Source: Acidiferrobacteraceae bacterium (lineage in GTDB: Bacteria; Pseudomonadota; Gammaproteobacteria; Arenicellales; UBA868). Taken from it: a stretch of 6,342 nucleotides of DNA. Below, one piece after another: positions 1-5,765 of this stretch (position 1 is its first letter; each line of letters begins with the position of its first letter). The stretch is from the NCBI GenBank assembly GCA_002713825.1, contig PAUU01000049.1, positions 1-6,342 on the forward strand. Direction: 5' to 3'. The notes beneath the pieces are model-generated. The model searched no databases. It was not told the DNA's origin and saw only the letters and a list, made by a program, of their open reading frames with translations. A program made the translations under genes and the position numbers.

Positions 1-185
1 AATAGTTCACCTGCGCGGATGATCACGTAACCTTCTTTAAGCTCTGCACGACCCTCCCGCAGGCTCTTGCCTTCCCATCCATGGAGCCAAAGCCCCGCCT
101 CGAACTCCTCTTCGATAAAGTAGTCATGCCACGCCTTCTTATTGCGGGCGATGCTGTTGTCTGACTTGGCCTTGTTCGCGGACAT
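1..185 (-). CDS. smpB: SsrA-binding protein SmpB (partial, N-terminal 61 residues)
   Basis: SmpB binds tmRNA and delivers it to stalled ribosomes for trans-translation. Only the first 61 codons lie in the window; the C-terminal part is beyond the left edge. The translation begins [20 protein letters not shown] and contains the family hallmark [13 protein letters not shown] at residues 20-32, followed by [19 protein letters not shown] at about 36-54, where most SmpB proteins read GWEVKSLRAG. The ATG at 183-185 gives the expected length before the core block. No good Shine-Dalgarno precedes it. The gene is divergent from ratA, as in many gammaproteobacteria. The residues WLHGWEGKS differ from the usual ALxGWEVKS by an Ala-to-Trp and a Val-to-Gly change. 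The reading frame is otherwise clean, so I treat it as a functional gene. Identification is firm. Confidence 0.95.
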   Translation of the reverse strand, partial: MSANKAKSDNSIARNKKAWHDYFIEEEFEAGLWLHGWEGKSLREGRAELKEGYVIIRAGEL

Positions 186-201
186 CGGAGTTGGTTGCGG
201 T

Positions 202-235
202 TTAGAAGTGCTTTTGTGCGTTCTTCGCATTCTAA
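202..235. repeat. Imperfect inverted repeat in the smpB-ratA gap
   Basis: TTAGAA-g-TGC (202-211) is mirrored by GCA-TTCTAA (227-235), giving nine paired positions with one bulged base and a 15-nt loop. The right arm contains TAGAAT on the minus strand (229-234), a possible -10 for smpB. The dyad could be an operator or a leader hairpin of smpB. No T-tract follows on either strand, so it is not an intrinsic terminator. The function is inferred; only the symmetry is seen. Confidence 0.4.
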
Positions 236-295
236 GGGCTTATGCGCCATTTGGTGTTCGAGCGGGTTCTATAATCAGTGTTTTGACTCATCCAA
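229..295 (-). promoter_or_regulatory. Candidate smpB promoter region
   Basis: Two weak sigma-70-like options face smpB. One is TAGAAT at 229-234 (five of six against TATAAT) with no recognisable -35. The other is TTGGAT at 290-295 with a 16-bp spacer to TATAGA at 268-273; this one overlaps the -10 of the opposite ratA promoter. A leftward promoter must exist here because the neighbouring gene is divergent, but I cannot choose between the two. Confidence 0.25.
270..275 (+). promoter_or_regulatory. -10 box of the ratA-ratB promoter
   Basis: A perfect TATAAT lies 28 bp upstream of the ratA GTG. A start site near 282 would leave a leader of only about 22 nt. The -35 region at normal spacing (CCATTT at 247-252) is poor, so the promoter may need an activator or be weak. 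It is the only consensus-like -10 facing right in the gap. Confidence 0.45.
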
Positions 296-303
296 AATAG
301 CCC

Positions 304-753
304 GTGGCCCAAGTTCAGCGCTCCCTGATCGTTCCCTACAGTGCCCATGAGATGTTTGCATTGGCGGGCGAGGTCGACCGGTATCACGAGTTTTTGCCCT
401 GGTGCAGCGCATCGGAAATCCTGGAGTCCATAGAAGACGCACTCCTCGCGCGGGTCGATATCAGTTACAAGGGCTGGAGCACCTCGTTTACCACCCGTAA
501 CCGGATGGATCCTGATGTCCGGATTGGGATGACCCTGGAAGAAGGGGCGGCCTTTGACGCGCTTGAGGGCATATGGCGTTTCAAGGCGCTTGATGCATTG
601 GCATGCGAGGTGACGTTGGAAGTGGACTTTTCCCTGTCGGGGCCGCTTGGCAACAAGATGCTGGGTCCGATCTTCAGCCGCATCTGTGCCGAACTGATCG
701 ACGCATTTGTGGATCGCGCAAAGGCGCTGTACGGAGAACGCGAGTTTGCTTAA
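304..753 (+). CDS. ratA: RatA family protein (START/coenzyme Q-binding fold)
   Basis: This 149-residue protein belongs to the RatA/Coq10-like branch of the START/SRPBCC lipid-binding fold. In E. coli RatA was reported as a toxin that blocks 70S ribosome association. Relatives such as Coq10 bind ubiquinone, so the cellular role in this organism is open. Family marks visible are VPYSAHEMFAL at 10-20, FLPWC at 30-34, FTTRN at 62-66, GIWRF at 89-93 and the C-terminal helix DAFVDRAKALYG at about 133-144. The length is typical. The start is GTG: an in-frame TAG lies at 298-300, only one codon upstream, so no longer form is possible, and homologs begin a few residues before the conserved Arg. No Shine-Dalgarno is visible. 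The ratB reading frame overlaps its last 8 bases. Identification is strong; calling it a toxin is not justified from sequence. Confidence 0.93.
   Translation: MAQVQRSLIVPYSAHEMFALAGEVDRYHEFLPWCSASEILESIEDALLARVDISYKGWSTSFTTRNRMDPDVRIGMTLEEGAAFDALEGIWRFKALDALACEVTLEVDFSLSGPLGNKMLGPIFSRICAELIDAFVDRAKALYGEREFA
733..736 (+). promoter_or_regulatory. Shine-Dalgarno that selects the ratB TTG start
   Basis: GGAG lies inside the end of ratA, 9 nt before TTG at 746-748. The alternative GTG at 755-757 would be 18 nt away, too far. This favours the TTG start and the overlap with ratA. Confidence 0.6.
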
Positions 754-1039
754 CGTGACGGTGGTCTACGCGCTGCCTCAGGAGTTGTTCCAAGAGGCGC
801 TGGAACTGCGCCCCGGGTCACGGGTCCGCGATGCACTTGCACAGTCCGGTGTTTTGGAAGCCTTCCCCGATATTGAGGTCGAGAGCGCACCGCTTGGCAT
901 TTTTTCCCGTCGGGTGGAGCTCGACACGGCGCTTGCGGATGGCGATCGGGTTGAGATTTATCGTCCGCTCAAGCTGAGCCCAACCGACGCGCGCCGACTG
1001 CGGGCAGAGAGGAAACGGGTCAGTCGCCCGAAGGCGTAA
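746..1039 (+). CDS. ratB: RnfH family protein (RatB)
   Basis: This is a small ubiquitin-like beta-grasp protein of the RnfH/UPF0125 family, routinely encoded directly after ratA. Its biochemical role is not settled; the E. coli homolog was named RatB for its position beside RatA. From the TTG start it has 97 residues: VTVVYALP at 4-11 matches the family start, GIFSRRVEL lies at 51-59, and the diagnostic DGDRVEIYRPL lies at 65-75. A basic tail follows. TTG at 746 is chosen because of the GGAG nine bases upstream; GTG at 755 is a fair alternative that would remove three residues. The frame is open further upstream, but that stretch is ratA coding. The start overlaps the ratA stop by 8 bp, which suggests translational coupling. 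The 3' end overlaps the convergent bamE by 20 bp. Confidence 0.9.
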   Translation: MLNVTVVYALPQELFQEALELRPGSRVRDALAQSGVLEAFPDIEVESAPLGIFSRRVELDTALADGDRVEIYRPLKLSPTDARRLRAERKRVSRPKA

Positions 1040-1460
1040 TCTTGTCCCATAGATTTGAGAAAAAGCCGGGACTGTCCTCCTCAAGATCAGGCTCAATGGC
1101 TCCAGGCAGGCCGGCGCCCTCCACAACTTTTCTCACTACCTGATCATTTTCAAACCAGATACTGAGCCGATACTGGGTTACGGGCTCTCCTTTGGCGGGA
1201 TCGAGACTGTAGAAGTAGTCCCATCGTTGCGCATGGAACGGATCCTCAATAAGCGGCGTACCCAGAATGAAACGCACTTCGTTGCGTGGTGTCCCCGGAG
1301 TAATCTTCTCGATTTGTTCTGCACTGATTACGTTACCCTGTTGAATCTCTACCCGATAACTGCGTACGCAGCCGCTCGAAGCCAGCAGCGAAGCTGCGAT
1401 AAAGAGATAAAGCAGGACTCTTGGCAGGGAAAAATCGATGATACTCATGGCCCGCATCAT
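1020..1460 (-). CDS. bamE: Outer membrane protein assembly factor BamE (SmpA/OmlA lipoprotein)
   Basis: BamE is a small lipoprotein of the BAM complex that inserts beta-barrel proteins into the outer membrane. The 146-residue product has a lipoprotein signal peptide: a hydrophobic stretch at about 15-28 and a lipobox ending SSG-C with the modified Cys at 31. The SmpA/OmlA domain follows, with QQGN at 40-43, an ITPGTPRNEVRFILGTPL segment at 53-70, DPF at 73-75 and W80/Y82. E. coli BamE has the same order of motifs (QGN, GMT..V, LGTPL, DPF). The acidic tail from about 115 on is family-variable. ATG codons at 1458-1460, 1455-1457 and 1446-1448 are all possible starts; none has a strong Shine-Dalgarno, and the last would give a 27-residue numbering for the lipid Cys. 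It is the last gene of the nadK-recN-GNAT-bamE cluster and converges on ratB with a 20-bp overlap. Confidence 0.94.
   Translation of the reverse strand: MMRAMSIIDFSLPRVLLYLFIAASLLASSGCVRSYRVEIQQGNVISAEQIEKITPGTPRNEVRFILGTPLIEDPFHAQRWDYFYSLDPAKGEPVTQYRLSIWFENDQVVRKVVEGAGLPGAIEPDLEEDSPGFFSNLWDKITPSGD
1025..1036 (-). other. GC hairpin with TTCG tetraloop at the bamE 3' end
   Basis: On the minus strand CGCC-TTCG-GGCG forms a 4-bp stem closed by C-G around a UUCG loop, an exceptionally stable RNA tetraloop class. It sits in the last codons of bamE, inside the bamE/ratB overlap. No U-run follows on either strand, so it is not a canonical terminator, though it could slow polymerase or protect the mRNA end. 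Confidence 0.35.
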
Positions 1461-1487
1461 ACCGGATGAAAATTGCCCATGAGATCT

Positions 1488-1955
1488 TCAGGTATCGGTG
1501 AGTGATTTTTGCATTGCGATTTCATCGCAATGATCAAACTTGGGACAGGCCACGCAGACCCCAAACACTTTCTCAGGAAGGCTTTCCATCGAGACAATTT
1601 GATAGCCCAACTTGCGAAAAAAGCCCGGCACGTAAGTCAGGGCGATCATTCGGGTCAGTCCGAGTTCCCGAGCCATCTGCTCGATGCCATCCACCATTTG
1701 CTGGCCAAGACCCTGTCCGTGATGACTGGGATGGACCGCGAGGCTGCGCACTTCCCCCAGTTCCCGAGTAAAGATCTCAAGTGACCCACAGCCGCAGACC
1801 TCTCCATCAGCTTCAGCAACCAAGAATCCCCGGAGACGTTCATTGATCTCGTCAGACGAGCGTTCGAGCAATCGTCCATCCTCAGCGTAATCCTGGAGCA
1901 GCGAGTGGATGGACAAGACGTCTGATGTTGTCGCAGGGCGAATCAATGCAGTCAT
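1488..1955 (-). CDS. GNAT N-acetyltransferase, ArgA-like (short N-acetylglutamate synthase type)
   Basis: This is a 155-residue GNAT acetyltransferase that transfers the acetyl group of acetyl-CoA to an amine. The acetyl-CoA binding motif A is VRSLAVHPSHHGQGLG at 69-84, with His where the Q/RxxGxG/A signature usually has Gln or Arg. An ALTYVPGFFRKLGY block at about 105-118 and LPEKVFGVCVACPKFDHCDE at 126-145 follow. This order, with EVRSLAV and the LTYxxxFFxxLG segment, resembles the free-standing short N-acetylglutamate synthases (Rv2747-like) and the C-terminal domain of ArgA. If so, it could make N-acetylglutamate for arginine synthesis; the substrate is not proven. Cysteines 134, 137 and 143 form CxxC-x5-C near the C terminus. 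The ATG overlaps the recN stop (ATGA), implying coupled translation. bamE follows 27 bp downstream. Confidence 0.85.
   Translation of the reverse strand: MTALIRPATTSDVLSIHSLLQDYAEDGRLLERSSDEINERLRGFLVAEADGEVCGCGSLEIFTRELGEVRSLAVHPSHHGQGLGQQMVDGIEQMARELGLTRMIALTYVPGFFRKLGYQIVSMESLPEKVFGVCVACPKFDHCDEIAMQKSLTDT
1512..1532. repeat. Perfect 9-bp inverted repeat near the 3' end of the GNAT gene
   Basis: CATTGCGAT and ATCGCAATG are separated by three bases (TTC on the plus strand). The repeat lies in the codons for the conserved HCDEIAM segment, so the protein constrains the sequence and the symmetry may be accidental. No T-run follows on either strand. As RNA it would form a stable hairpin about 50-70 nt upstream of the bamE start. 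Confidence 0.45.
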
Positions 1956-3625
1956 GTCACGGTCCGGGAAAGTAATTCTTCTGCGTGGGCACGAGTTTTG
2001 GCGGTGATCTCGACACCCCCCAGCATTCTTGCCAGTTCCTCAGTGCGGCTGGTCAGGTCGAGGGTGTCCAATTCTACCTGTGTCGCATCTCCCGAGAGTT
2101 TTGTGACGCGGAGATGATGCTGTCCTTGTGCGGCGACTTGGGGAAGGTGGGTGATACATAAAATCTGCCGGTTTTGCGCGAGCGCTCTCAGTTTCTGGCC
2201 GACAATATCGGCGACCCGGCCACCGATGCCGACATCCACCTCATCATAAATGCACGAGGATGCCGGAGTTGCTTGGGCGACGGTAAGTTGAATGGCCAGG
2301 CTGACGCGGGAGAGTTCTCCTCCGGATGCCGCCCGCTCCAGAGGTGCGAAGGGAAGGTCGGGGCCCGACTGCAGCTCAAAATGTACGTTCTCAAGACCCC
2401 AGGGGCGGCGTTCACCGGCTGCTCCTTCGCGCAACGTGATTCGGAAGACCGAAGCGGCAAGTCCCAGGGAAGGCAGTTGGTCATTGACCTTTTTCTGGAG
2501 ATGTTGCGCTGCTTTTTCACGCGCCTTGGAAATTATTTTTGCCTGCTTGTCATAGATGCGCCGCGCTTTACCAAGTGCTGCTTCGAGCGACTGTGGGTCA
2601 TTGACTGTGGCTGTCAGGGTCTCAAGTTCCTGAGATAACTCGTCCAGCAGCGCTTTGAGCGTCTCCGGAGGAACACGGTATTTGCGTCCGGCATCGTGCA
2701 ACGCGCCGAGGCGTTGATTGATCTGCTCGAGCTCATCAGGCTCCACGGCGTAATCGTCGCTGTACCCTTGAAGTGCTGCGACGACTTCAGCGAGTTGTGC
2801 ACCAAGACCGTCGATCTGGCCAACCAGCGCGTCAAGTCGCGTATCAAAGGCGGCAAGATCGTTAAGCCGACCGGCGGTTCTCGTCAGCACCGACGAGACA
2901 GACGCCGTCTCCGCCTGGTCAAGCTCCTGAAGCAGTTCCCACGCCCCTTGGGCGAGTTCCTGTGTATGGGAAAGGCGGGCATGTTTATGGCCAATCTCCA
3001 CATATTCGTCAGGGTTGGGCGCAAGCGTATTCAGCTCGTCAACTTGATGGCGCAGCAGGGCTTCACGCTCGCGGTGGGTATCCAGGCCAGATTGCGCTCG
3101 AGCGAGTTCTGCCGACAGTTGGGAGATTTGCGAGGCCGTTTCGGCCAGCGTCTCGACGTCCTCCCGAATAACTGCGCTGTCATCAAGGACGGCACGCTGG
3201 ACTTCCCGCTGCAGCAGTCGGTGATGTTCGTGTTGGCCATGAATGTCCGTGAGCAGGGCGCCCAGTTCACGCAGTGACTGGATCGCGACAGGACGGCCAT
3301 TTATAAATCCGCGGGAGGCTTTCTTGGAGTAGACGAGCCGTCGCAACGTGCATTCGCCATCTTCCCCCGACAACTCCATTTGTATAAGCCAGTCGCGCGC
3401 TGATGCGAGCTTGCTGACGTCAAAGTCCGCCTGAATCTCTGCGTGTTCCGAACCGCTACGGACGAGGTCCCCCGATGCGCGCCCTCCGAGCAGCATCGCC
3501 AATGCATCAACGACGACCGATTTCCCTGCGCCGGTTTCCCCGGTGATTACCGTAAAGCCGGGCTCGAAGGAAATCTGGACATGTTTGATGACAACGAAAT
3601 CACGGACATCGATCCAGTTGATCAT
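1952..3625 (-). CDS. recN: DNA repair protein RecN
   Basis: RecN is an SMC-like ATPase that acts early in recombinational repair of double-strand breaks, in the cytoplasm on DNA. The 557-residue length matches the family (about 550). The N-terminal ATPase half carries Walker A GETGAGKS at 29-36 and the Q-loop region DIHGQHEH at 127-134. The central part from about 150 to 380 is rich in Leu, Glu, Gln and Arg heptads, as expected for the short coiled coil, and includes the family KYRVPPETL block at 315-323. The C-terminal half has the ABC signature SGGELSR at 434-440, Walker B CIYDEVDVGIGG at 458-469 (Asp461, Glu462) and the switch His493 in ITHLPQVA. All catalytic elements are present. It starts 14 bp after nadK and shares ATGA with the next gene. 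I found no LexA-type CTGT-N8-ACAG site in the window, so SOS control is not visible here. Confidence 0.97.
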   Translation of the reverse strand: MINWIDVRDFVVIKHVQISFEPGFTVITGETGAGKSVVVDALAMLLGGRASGDLVRSGSEHAEIQADFDVSKLASARDWLIQMELSGEDGECTLRRLVYSKKASRGFINGRPVAIQSLRELGALLTDIHGQHEHHRLLQREVQRAVLDDSAVIREDVETLAETASQISQLSAELARAQSGLDTHREREALLRHQVDELNTLAPNPDEYVEIGHKHARLSHTQELAQGAWELLQELDQAETASVSSVLTRTAGRLNDLAAFDTRLDALVGQIDGLGAQLAEVVAALQGYSDDYAVEPDELEQINQRLGALHDAGRKYRVPPETLKALLDELSQELETLTATVNDPQSLEAALGKARRIYDKQAKIISKAREKAAQHLQKKVNDQLPSLGLAASVFRITLREGAAGERRPWGLENVHFELQSGPDLPFAPLERAASGGELSRVSLAIQLTVAQATPASSCIYDEVDVGIGGRVADIVGQKLRALAQNRQILCITHLPQVAAQGQHHLRVTKLSGDATQVELDTLDLTSRTEELARMLGGVEITAKTRAHAEELLSRTVT

Positions 3626-3639
3626 TGTCTGCTGCCGGA

Positions 3640-4500
3640 TCAGCCCCAGCCCAGCTTGGAATGCAGCGCCTTGTAATGACTGTGCCCTTTAATTCGGATG
3701 AGTCGGGCACAACGGTCGGCGGGGCCAATCTTGAGGACCTCCCCTGGCTGGACCTCTGCAAAATCCAGGCCATCGACAAAAATGTAACCCCGTTCGTTAT
3801 CCGACTCGACAAATTCGATTTCAATCTCCGAATGTCCATCTAGGACAATCGGCCGTTGGCCGAGCGTATGGGGGCAGATCGGCGTTAATACGATAGCCGG
3901 GAGAAGTGGATGCAAGATAGGACCGCCAGCAGACAGAGCGTAGGCTGTCGATCCGGTGGGCGTTGCCACGATGACGCCGTCGCCCCGAGTCCGGCCGATA
4001 GTCTCTCCGCGTACGCGGGTGTCGAACTCGATCATTTTTCCTGTCGCCCCCTTGGACAGGACGACATCATTGAGCGCCAGCCGCTCGTCCTGGAGTTCAC
4101 CCTGACGCATGAACCCCGCCTTAATCATCATTCGTTCTTCAATCTCGAAGTCGCCGGACAGCATGAGATCGATATCGGCCGCAAAACAGTCCGCAGGAAT
4201 ATCCGTAAGAAAACCCAGCCGACCCATATTAATACCAATCACAGGAAGATCGACCTGAGCCAATGCGCTCGCCACATGGAGCATCGTGCCGTCGCCACCT
4301 AGCACGACGCCAAGATCAATCGCCTCGGCGAGCGATTGGCCGTTCTCACCAATGCGAAGTCCTTGTATCTCCTGATGCGTGGTATCGCCCAGCAGTACGG
4401 CGCAGCCCCGTTGCTCGAGGTGCGCCCGGATGTTGTTCAGAGTCGCTTTGACCGCCGCGTCTTGATAGCGCCCGAAAAGGCCGATGGATCTGAAAATCAT
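3640..4500 (-). CDS. nadK: NAD(+) kinase
   Basis: NadK phosphorylates NAD+ with ATP (or polyphosphate in some species) to make NADP+, the only de novo route to NADP in bacteria. The 286-residue protein is close to the 292 of E. coli. Hallmarks are GGDGTM at 68-73 with catalytic Asp70, NMGRLGFLTD at 91-100, LALNDVVL at 141-148 with the NAD-binding Asn144-Asp145, and the glycine-rich DGVIVATPTGSTAYALSAGG at 174-193. A C-terminal beta-rich domain follows, with VDGL at 242-245. Nothing is missing. The ATG at 4498-4500 gives the usual N-terminal IGLFGR strand; the upstream ribosome-binding site is weak. It is the first gene of the minus-strand cluster and is divergent from hrcA across 145 bp. I could not pick a convincing promoter for it. 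Confidence 0.97.
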   Translation of the reverse strand: MIFRSIGLFGRYQDAAVKATLNNIRAHLEQRGCAVLLGDTTHQEIQGLRIGENGQSLAEAIDLGVVLGGDGTMLHVASALAQVDLPVIGINMGRLGFLTDIPADCFAADIDLMLSGDFEIEERMMIKAGFMRQGELQDERLALNDVVLSKGATGKMIEFDTRVRGETIGRTRGDGVIVATPTGSTAYALSAGGPILHPLLPAIVLTPICPHTLGQRPIVLDGHSEIEIEFVESDNERGYIFVDGLDFAEVQPGEVLKIGPADRCARLIRIKGHSHYKALHSKLGWG

Positions 4501-4566
4501 AATTTTCTAGGGTCGGTCGCCGCCAGTCAGGCAGGTTATCCCGCCAAGGTAAACTGATTACGGGCG

Positions 4567-4586
4567 AATCATCCGGTGGTATGATT
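4567..4586. promoter_or_regulatory. Dyad over the hrcA -10 region (candidate operator)
   Basis: AATCAT (4567-4572) and ATGATT (4581-4586) form a 6-bp inverted repeat with an 8-bp spacer. A further TGATT at 4555-4559 faces AATCA, making three half-sites of alternating orientation. The right arm overlaps the TATGAT box. It does not resemble CIRCE. Its position between two divergent genes fits an operator, but that role is inferred from symmetry and location only. Confidence 0.35.
4577..4585 (+). promoter_or_regulatory. Extended -10 promoter for hrcA
   Basis: TG-g-TATGAT is an extended -10 element with five of six matches to TATAAT. No -35 resembling TTGACA lies 16-18 bp upstream, which an extended -10 can tolerate. 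Transcription would start near 4592, about 54 nt before the hrcA GTG. No sigma-32-like -35 is visible in this gap. Confidence 0.45.
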
Positions 4587-4645
4587 AACCCAATATCTAG
4601 GAATCTTTCCCGGATATTTTACCTTCATTTCTCGGCGGCAAGCGC

Positions 4646-5707
4646 GTGACAGAACCGGTTGAAAATCTGCGACATCTGGAACTCAACGATCGGGCACAGC
4701 ACCTGCTGAAATTCCTTATCCGCCGCTATGTCAGCGACGGGGAGCCCGTGGGATCCCGAACCCTTTCGCGCGAATCGGGTCTCGACCTTAGCGCGGCAAC
4801 GGTGCGGAACGTGATGGCCGATCTTGAGGAGCTGGGGCTGATCCGCGCGCCTCACACTTCAGCGGGGCGCGTTCCCACTCAACTGGGCTACCGGGTTTTT
4901 GTTAACAGCCTGTTGCAGGTCCAGACCCCGGTGAAGTCCAGCTCGAAGGAAATCGTTGACGCCTTGGCGGGCGCGAAAGACGCGGACGAACTGCTGGAGT
5001 CTGCTTCAGAACTGCTGTCGGACATCACCCAGTACGCGGGGGTGATCATGTTGCCGGGATCAGACAAGGCAAAACTCCGTCAGGTTGAGTTCCTTGAGCT
5101 CTCAGAGGATCGTGTTCTTGCGATCCTGGTAACGGATGATGGTCGCGTCCAGAACCGTGTGATCTTCCTGGATAAGACATTGTCGGCGAGTGAGCTTGTC
5201 GAAGCAGGTAATTTTTTCAATTCTCGTCACGCAGGGCGCACGCTACAGGAGGTGCGCCACCGCTTGCTGCTGGATATGCAGCGGGACAGCGACGAGATGA
5301 ACCGCATGATGCGTACCGCCGTCGAGATGGCCAGTCAATTGCTTGACGAGGAGCCCGCAGAGGAGGGCGTCGTGGTTAGTGGGGAGACCAAGTTGTTGGG
5401 CATCCCCGACTTCGATCAACTGGGCAAGCTGCGCGAGATTTTTGATACGTTTAAGACCAAACAGGATCTGCTGAATCTGCTGGACAAAAGCATGGGTGCC
5501 AGCGGCATCAGTATCTTTATTGGCGAGGAATCGGGATACAGTGCTCTGACTGACTGCAGTGTGGTCACCGCGCCTTACGAGGATGAAGGCCGCTGTATCG
5601 GGGTCATCGGGGTCATCGGGCCAACGCGCATGGCCTATGAGGAGGTCATCCCGGTAGTCGATATCACCGCCCGCGTGCTCGGTAGCGCTCTGCGCGGACT
5701 CCACTGA
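4646..5707 (+). CDS. hrcA: Heat-inducible transcription repressor HrcA
   Basis: HrcA represses chaperone operons by binding CIRCE (TTAGCACTC-N9-GAGTGCTAA) and is kept active by GroEL. The 353-residue length fits the family (about 340-350). A winged helix-turn-helix occupies about 14-80: GEPVGSRTL at 32-40, SAATVRNVMADLEELGLI at 49-66 and the wing signature HTSAGRVPT at 70-78. The GAF-like C-terminal domain ends with the family block GPTRMAYEEVIPVV and ARVLGSAL. GTG at 4646 is the start: an in-frame TAG lies at 4598-4600 and no ATG, GTG or TTG falls between. No strong Shine-Dalgarno is seen. It is divergent from nadK and lies 106 bp upstream of grpE. No CIRCE copy is visible before hrcA or grpE, so its operators are probably elsewhere, for example at groESL. 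hrcA is present in only part of the Gammaproteobacteria. Confidence 0.97.
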   Translation: MTEPVENLRHLELNDRAQHLLKFLIRRYVSDGEPVGSRTLSRESGLDLSAATVRNVMADLEELGLIRAPHTSAGRVPTQLGYRVFVNSLLQVQTPVKSSSKEIVDALAGAKDADELLESASELLSDITQYAGVIMLPGSDKAKLRQVEFLELSEDRVLAILVTDDGRVQNRVIFLDKTLSASELVEAGNFFNSRHAGRTLQEVRHRLLLDMQRDSDEMNRMMRTAVEMASQLLDEEPAEEGVVVSGETKLLGIPDFDQLGKLREIFDTFKTKQDLLNLLDKSMGASGISIFIGEESGYSALTDCSVVTAPYEDEGRCIGVIGVIGPTRMAYEEVIPVVDITARVLGSALRGLH

Positions 5708-5737
5708 GCTTCATTAGCCAGTTCCTGGCCAGGCGGG

Positions 5738-5765
5738 GTTGAAAATCCCGGCTCGACCCTCATAT
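5738..5765 (+). promoter_or_regulatory. Sigma-32 (RpoH) type heat-shock promoter of grpE
   Basis: The -35 GTTGAAA (5738-5744) is followed by 13 bp and then CCTCATAT (5758-5765), which matches the RpoH -10 consensus CCCCATNT at every defined position but one. The -35 also has the G-rich lead-in (GGG at 5735-5737) common in these promoters. Transcription would start near 5772, about 42 nt before the grpE ATG. It gives grpE its own heat-shock input in addition to any read-through from hrcA. Confidence 0.75.

Noticed and set aside
707..745. Upstream extension of ratB to an ATG at 707
   Set aside because: It would add 13 residues inside ratA coding sequence that match no RnfH homolog. The conserved domain begins right after the TTG at 746.
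304..1039. ratA-ratB as a toxin-antitoxin module or novel defence system
   Set aside because: Both are widespread conserved chromosomal genes beside smpB. RatB is not shown to be an antitoxin, and the sequence gives no sign of mobility or defence partners.
2174..2638. 154-codon open frame on the plus strand
   Set aside because: Antisense shadow of the recN signature and Walker B region. The composition reflects recN codons read backwards.
2696..3277. 193-codon open frame on the plus strand
   Set aside because: It lies fully antisense to recN, whose motifs are intact. The translation shows no recognisable family and it has no promoter or ribosome-binding site of its own.
3910..4302. 130-codon open frame on the plus strand
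   Set aside because: Antisense to the catalytic core of nadK, with no family resemblance.
5600..5620. Tandem 9-bp repeat (GGGGTCATC twice) in hrcA
   Set aside because: It encodes GVIGVIG in the family block GxxGVIGPTRM, where homologs have the same length. It is therefore not an expansion or slippage insertion.
5243..5704. 153-codon open frame on the minus strand
   Set aside because: Antisense to the HrcA C-terminal domain. The His/Gln/Asp-rich translation is typical of a reverse-strand shadow.
5714..5733. TTAGCCAG... palindromic stretch after hrcA as a CIRCE or a terminator
   Set aside because: Only TTAGC matches the left CIRCE arm and no GAGTGCTAA follows. The GCCAG-TTC-CTGGC hairpin has no T-run, so it is not an intrinsic terminator for hrcA.
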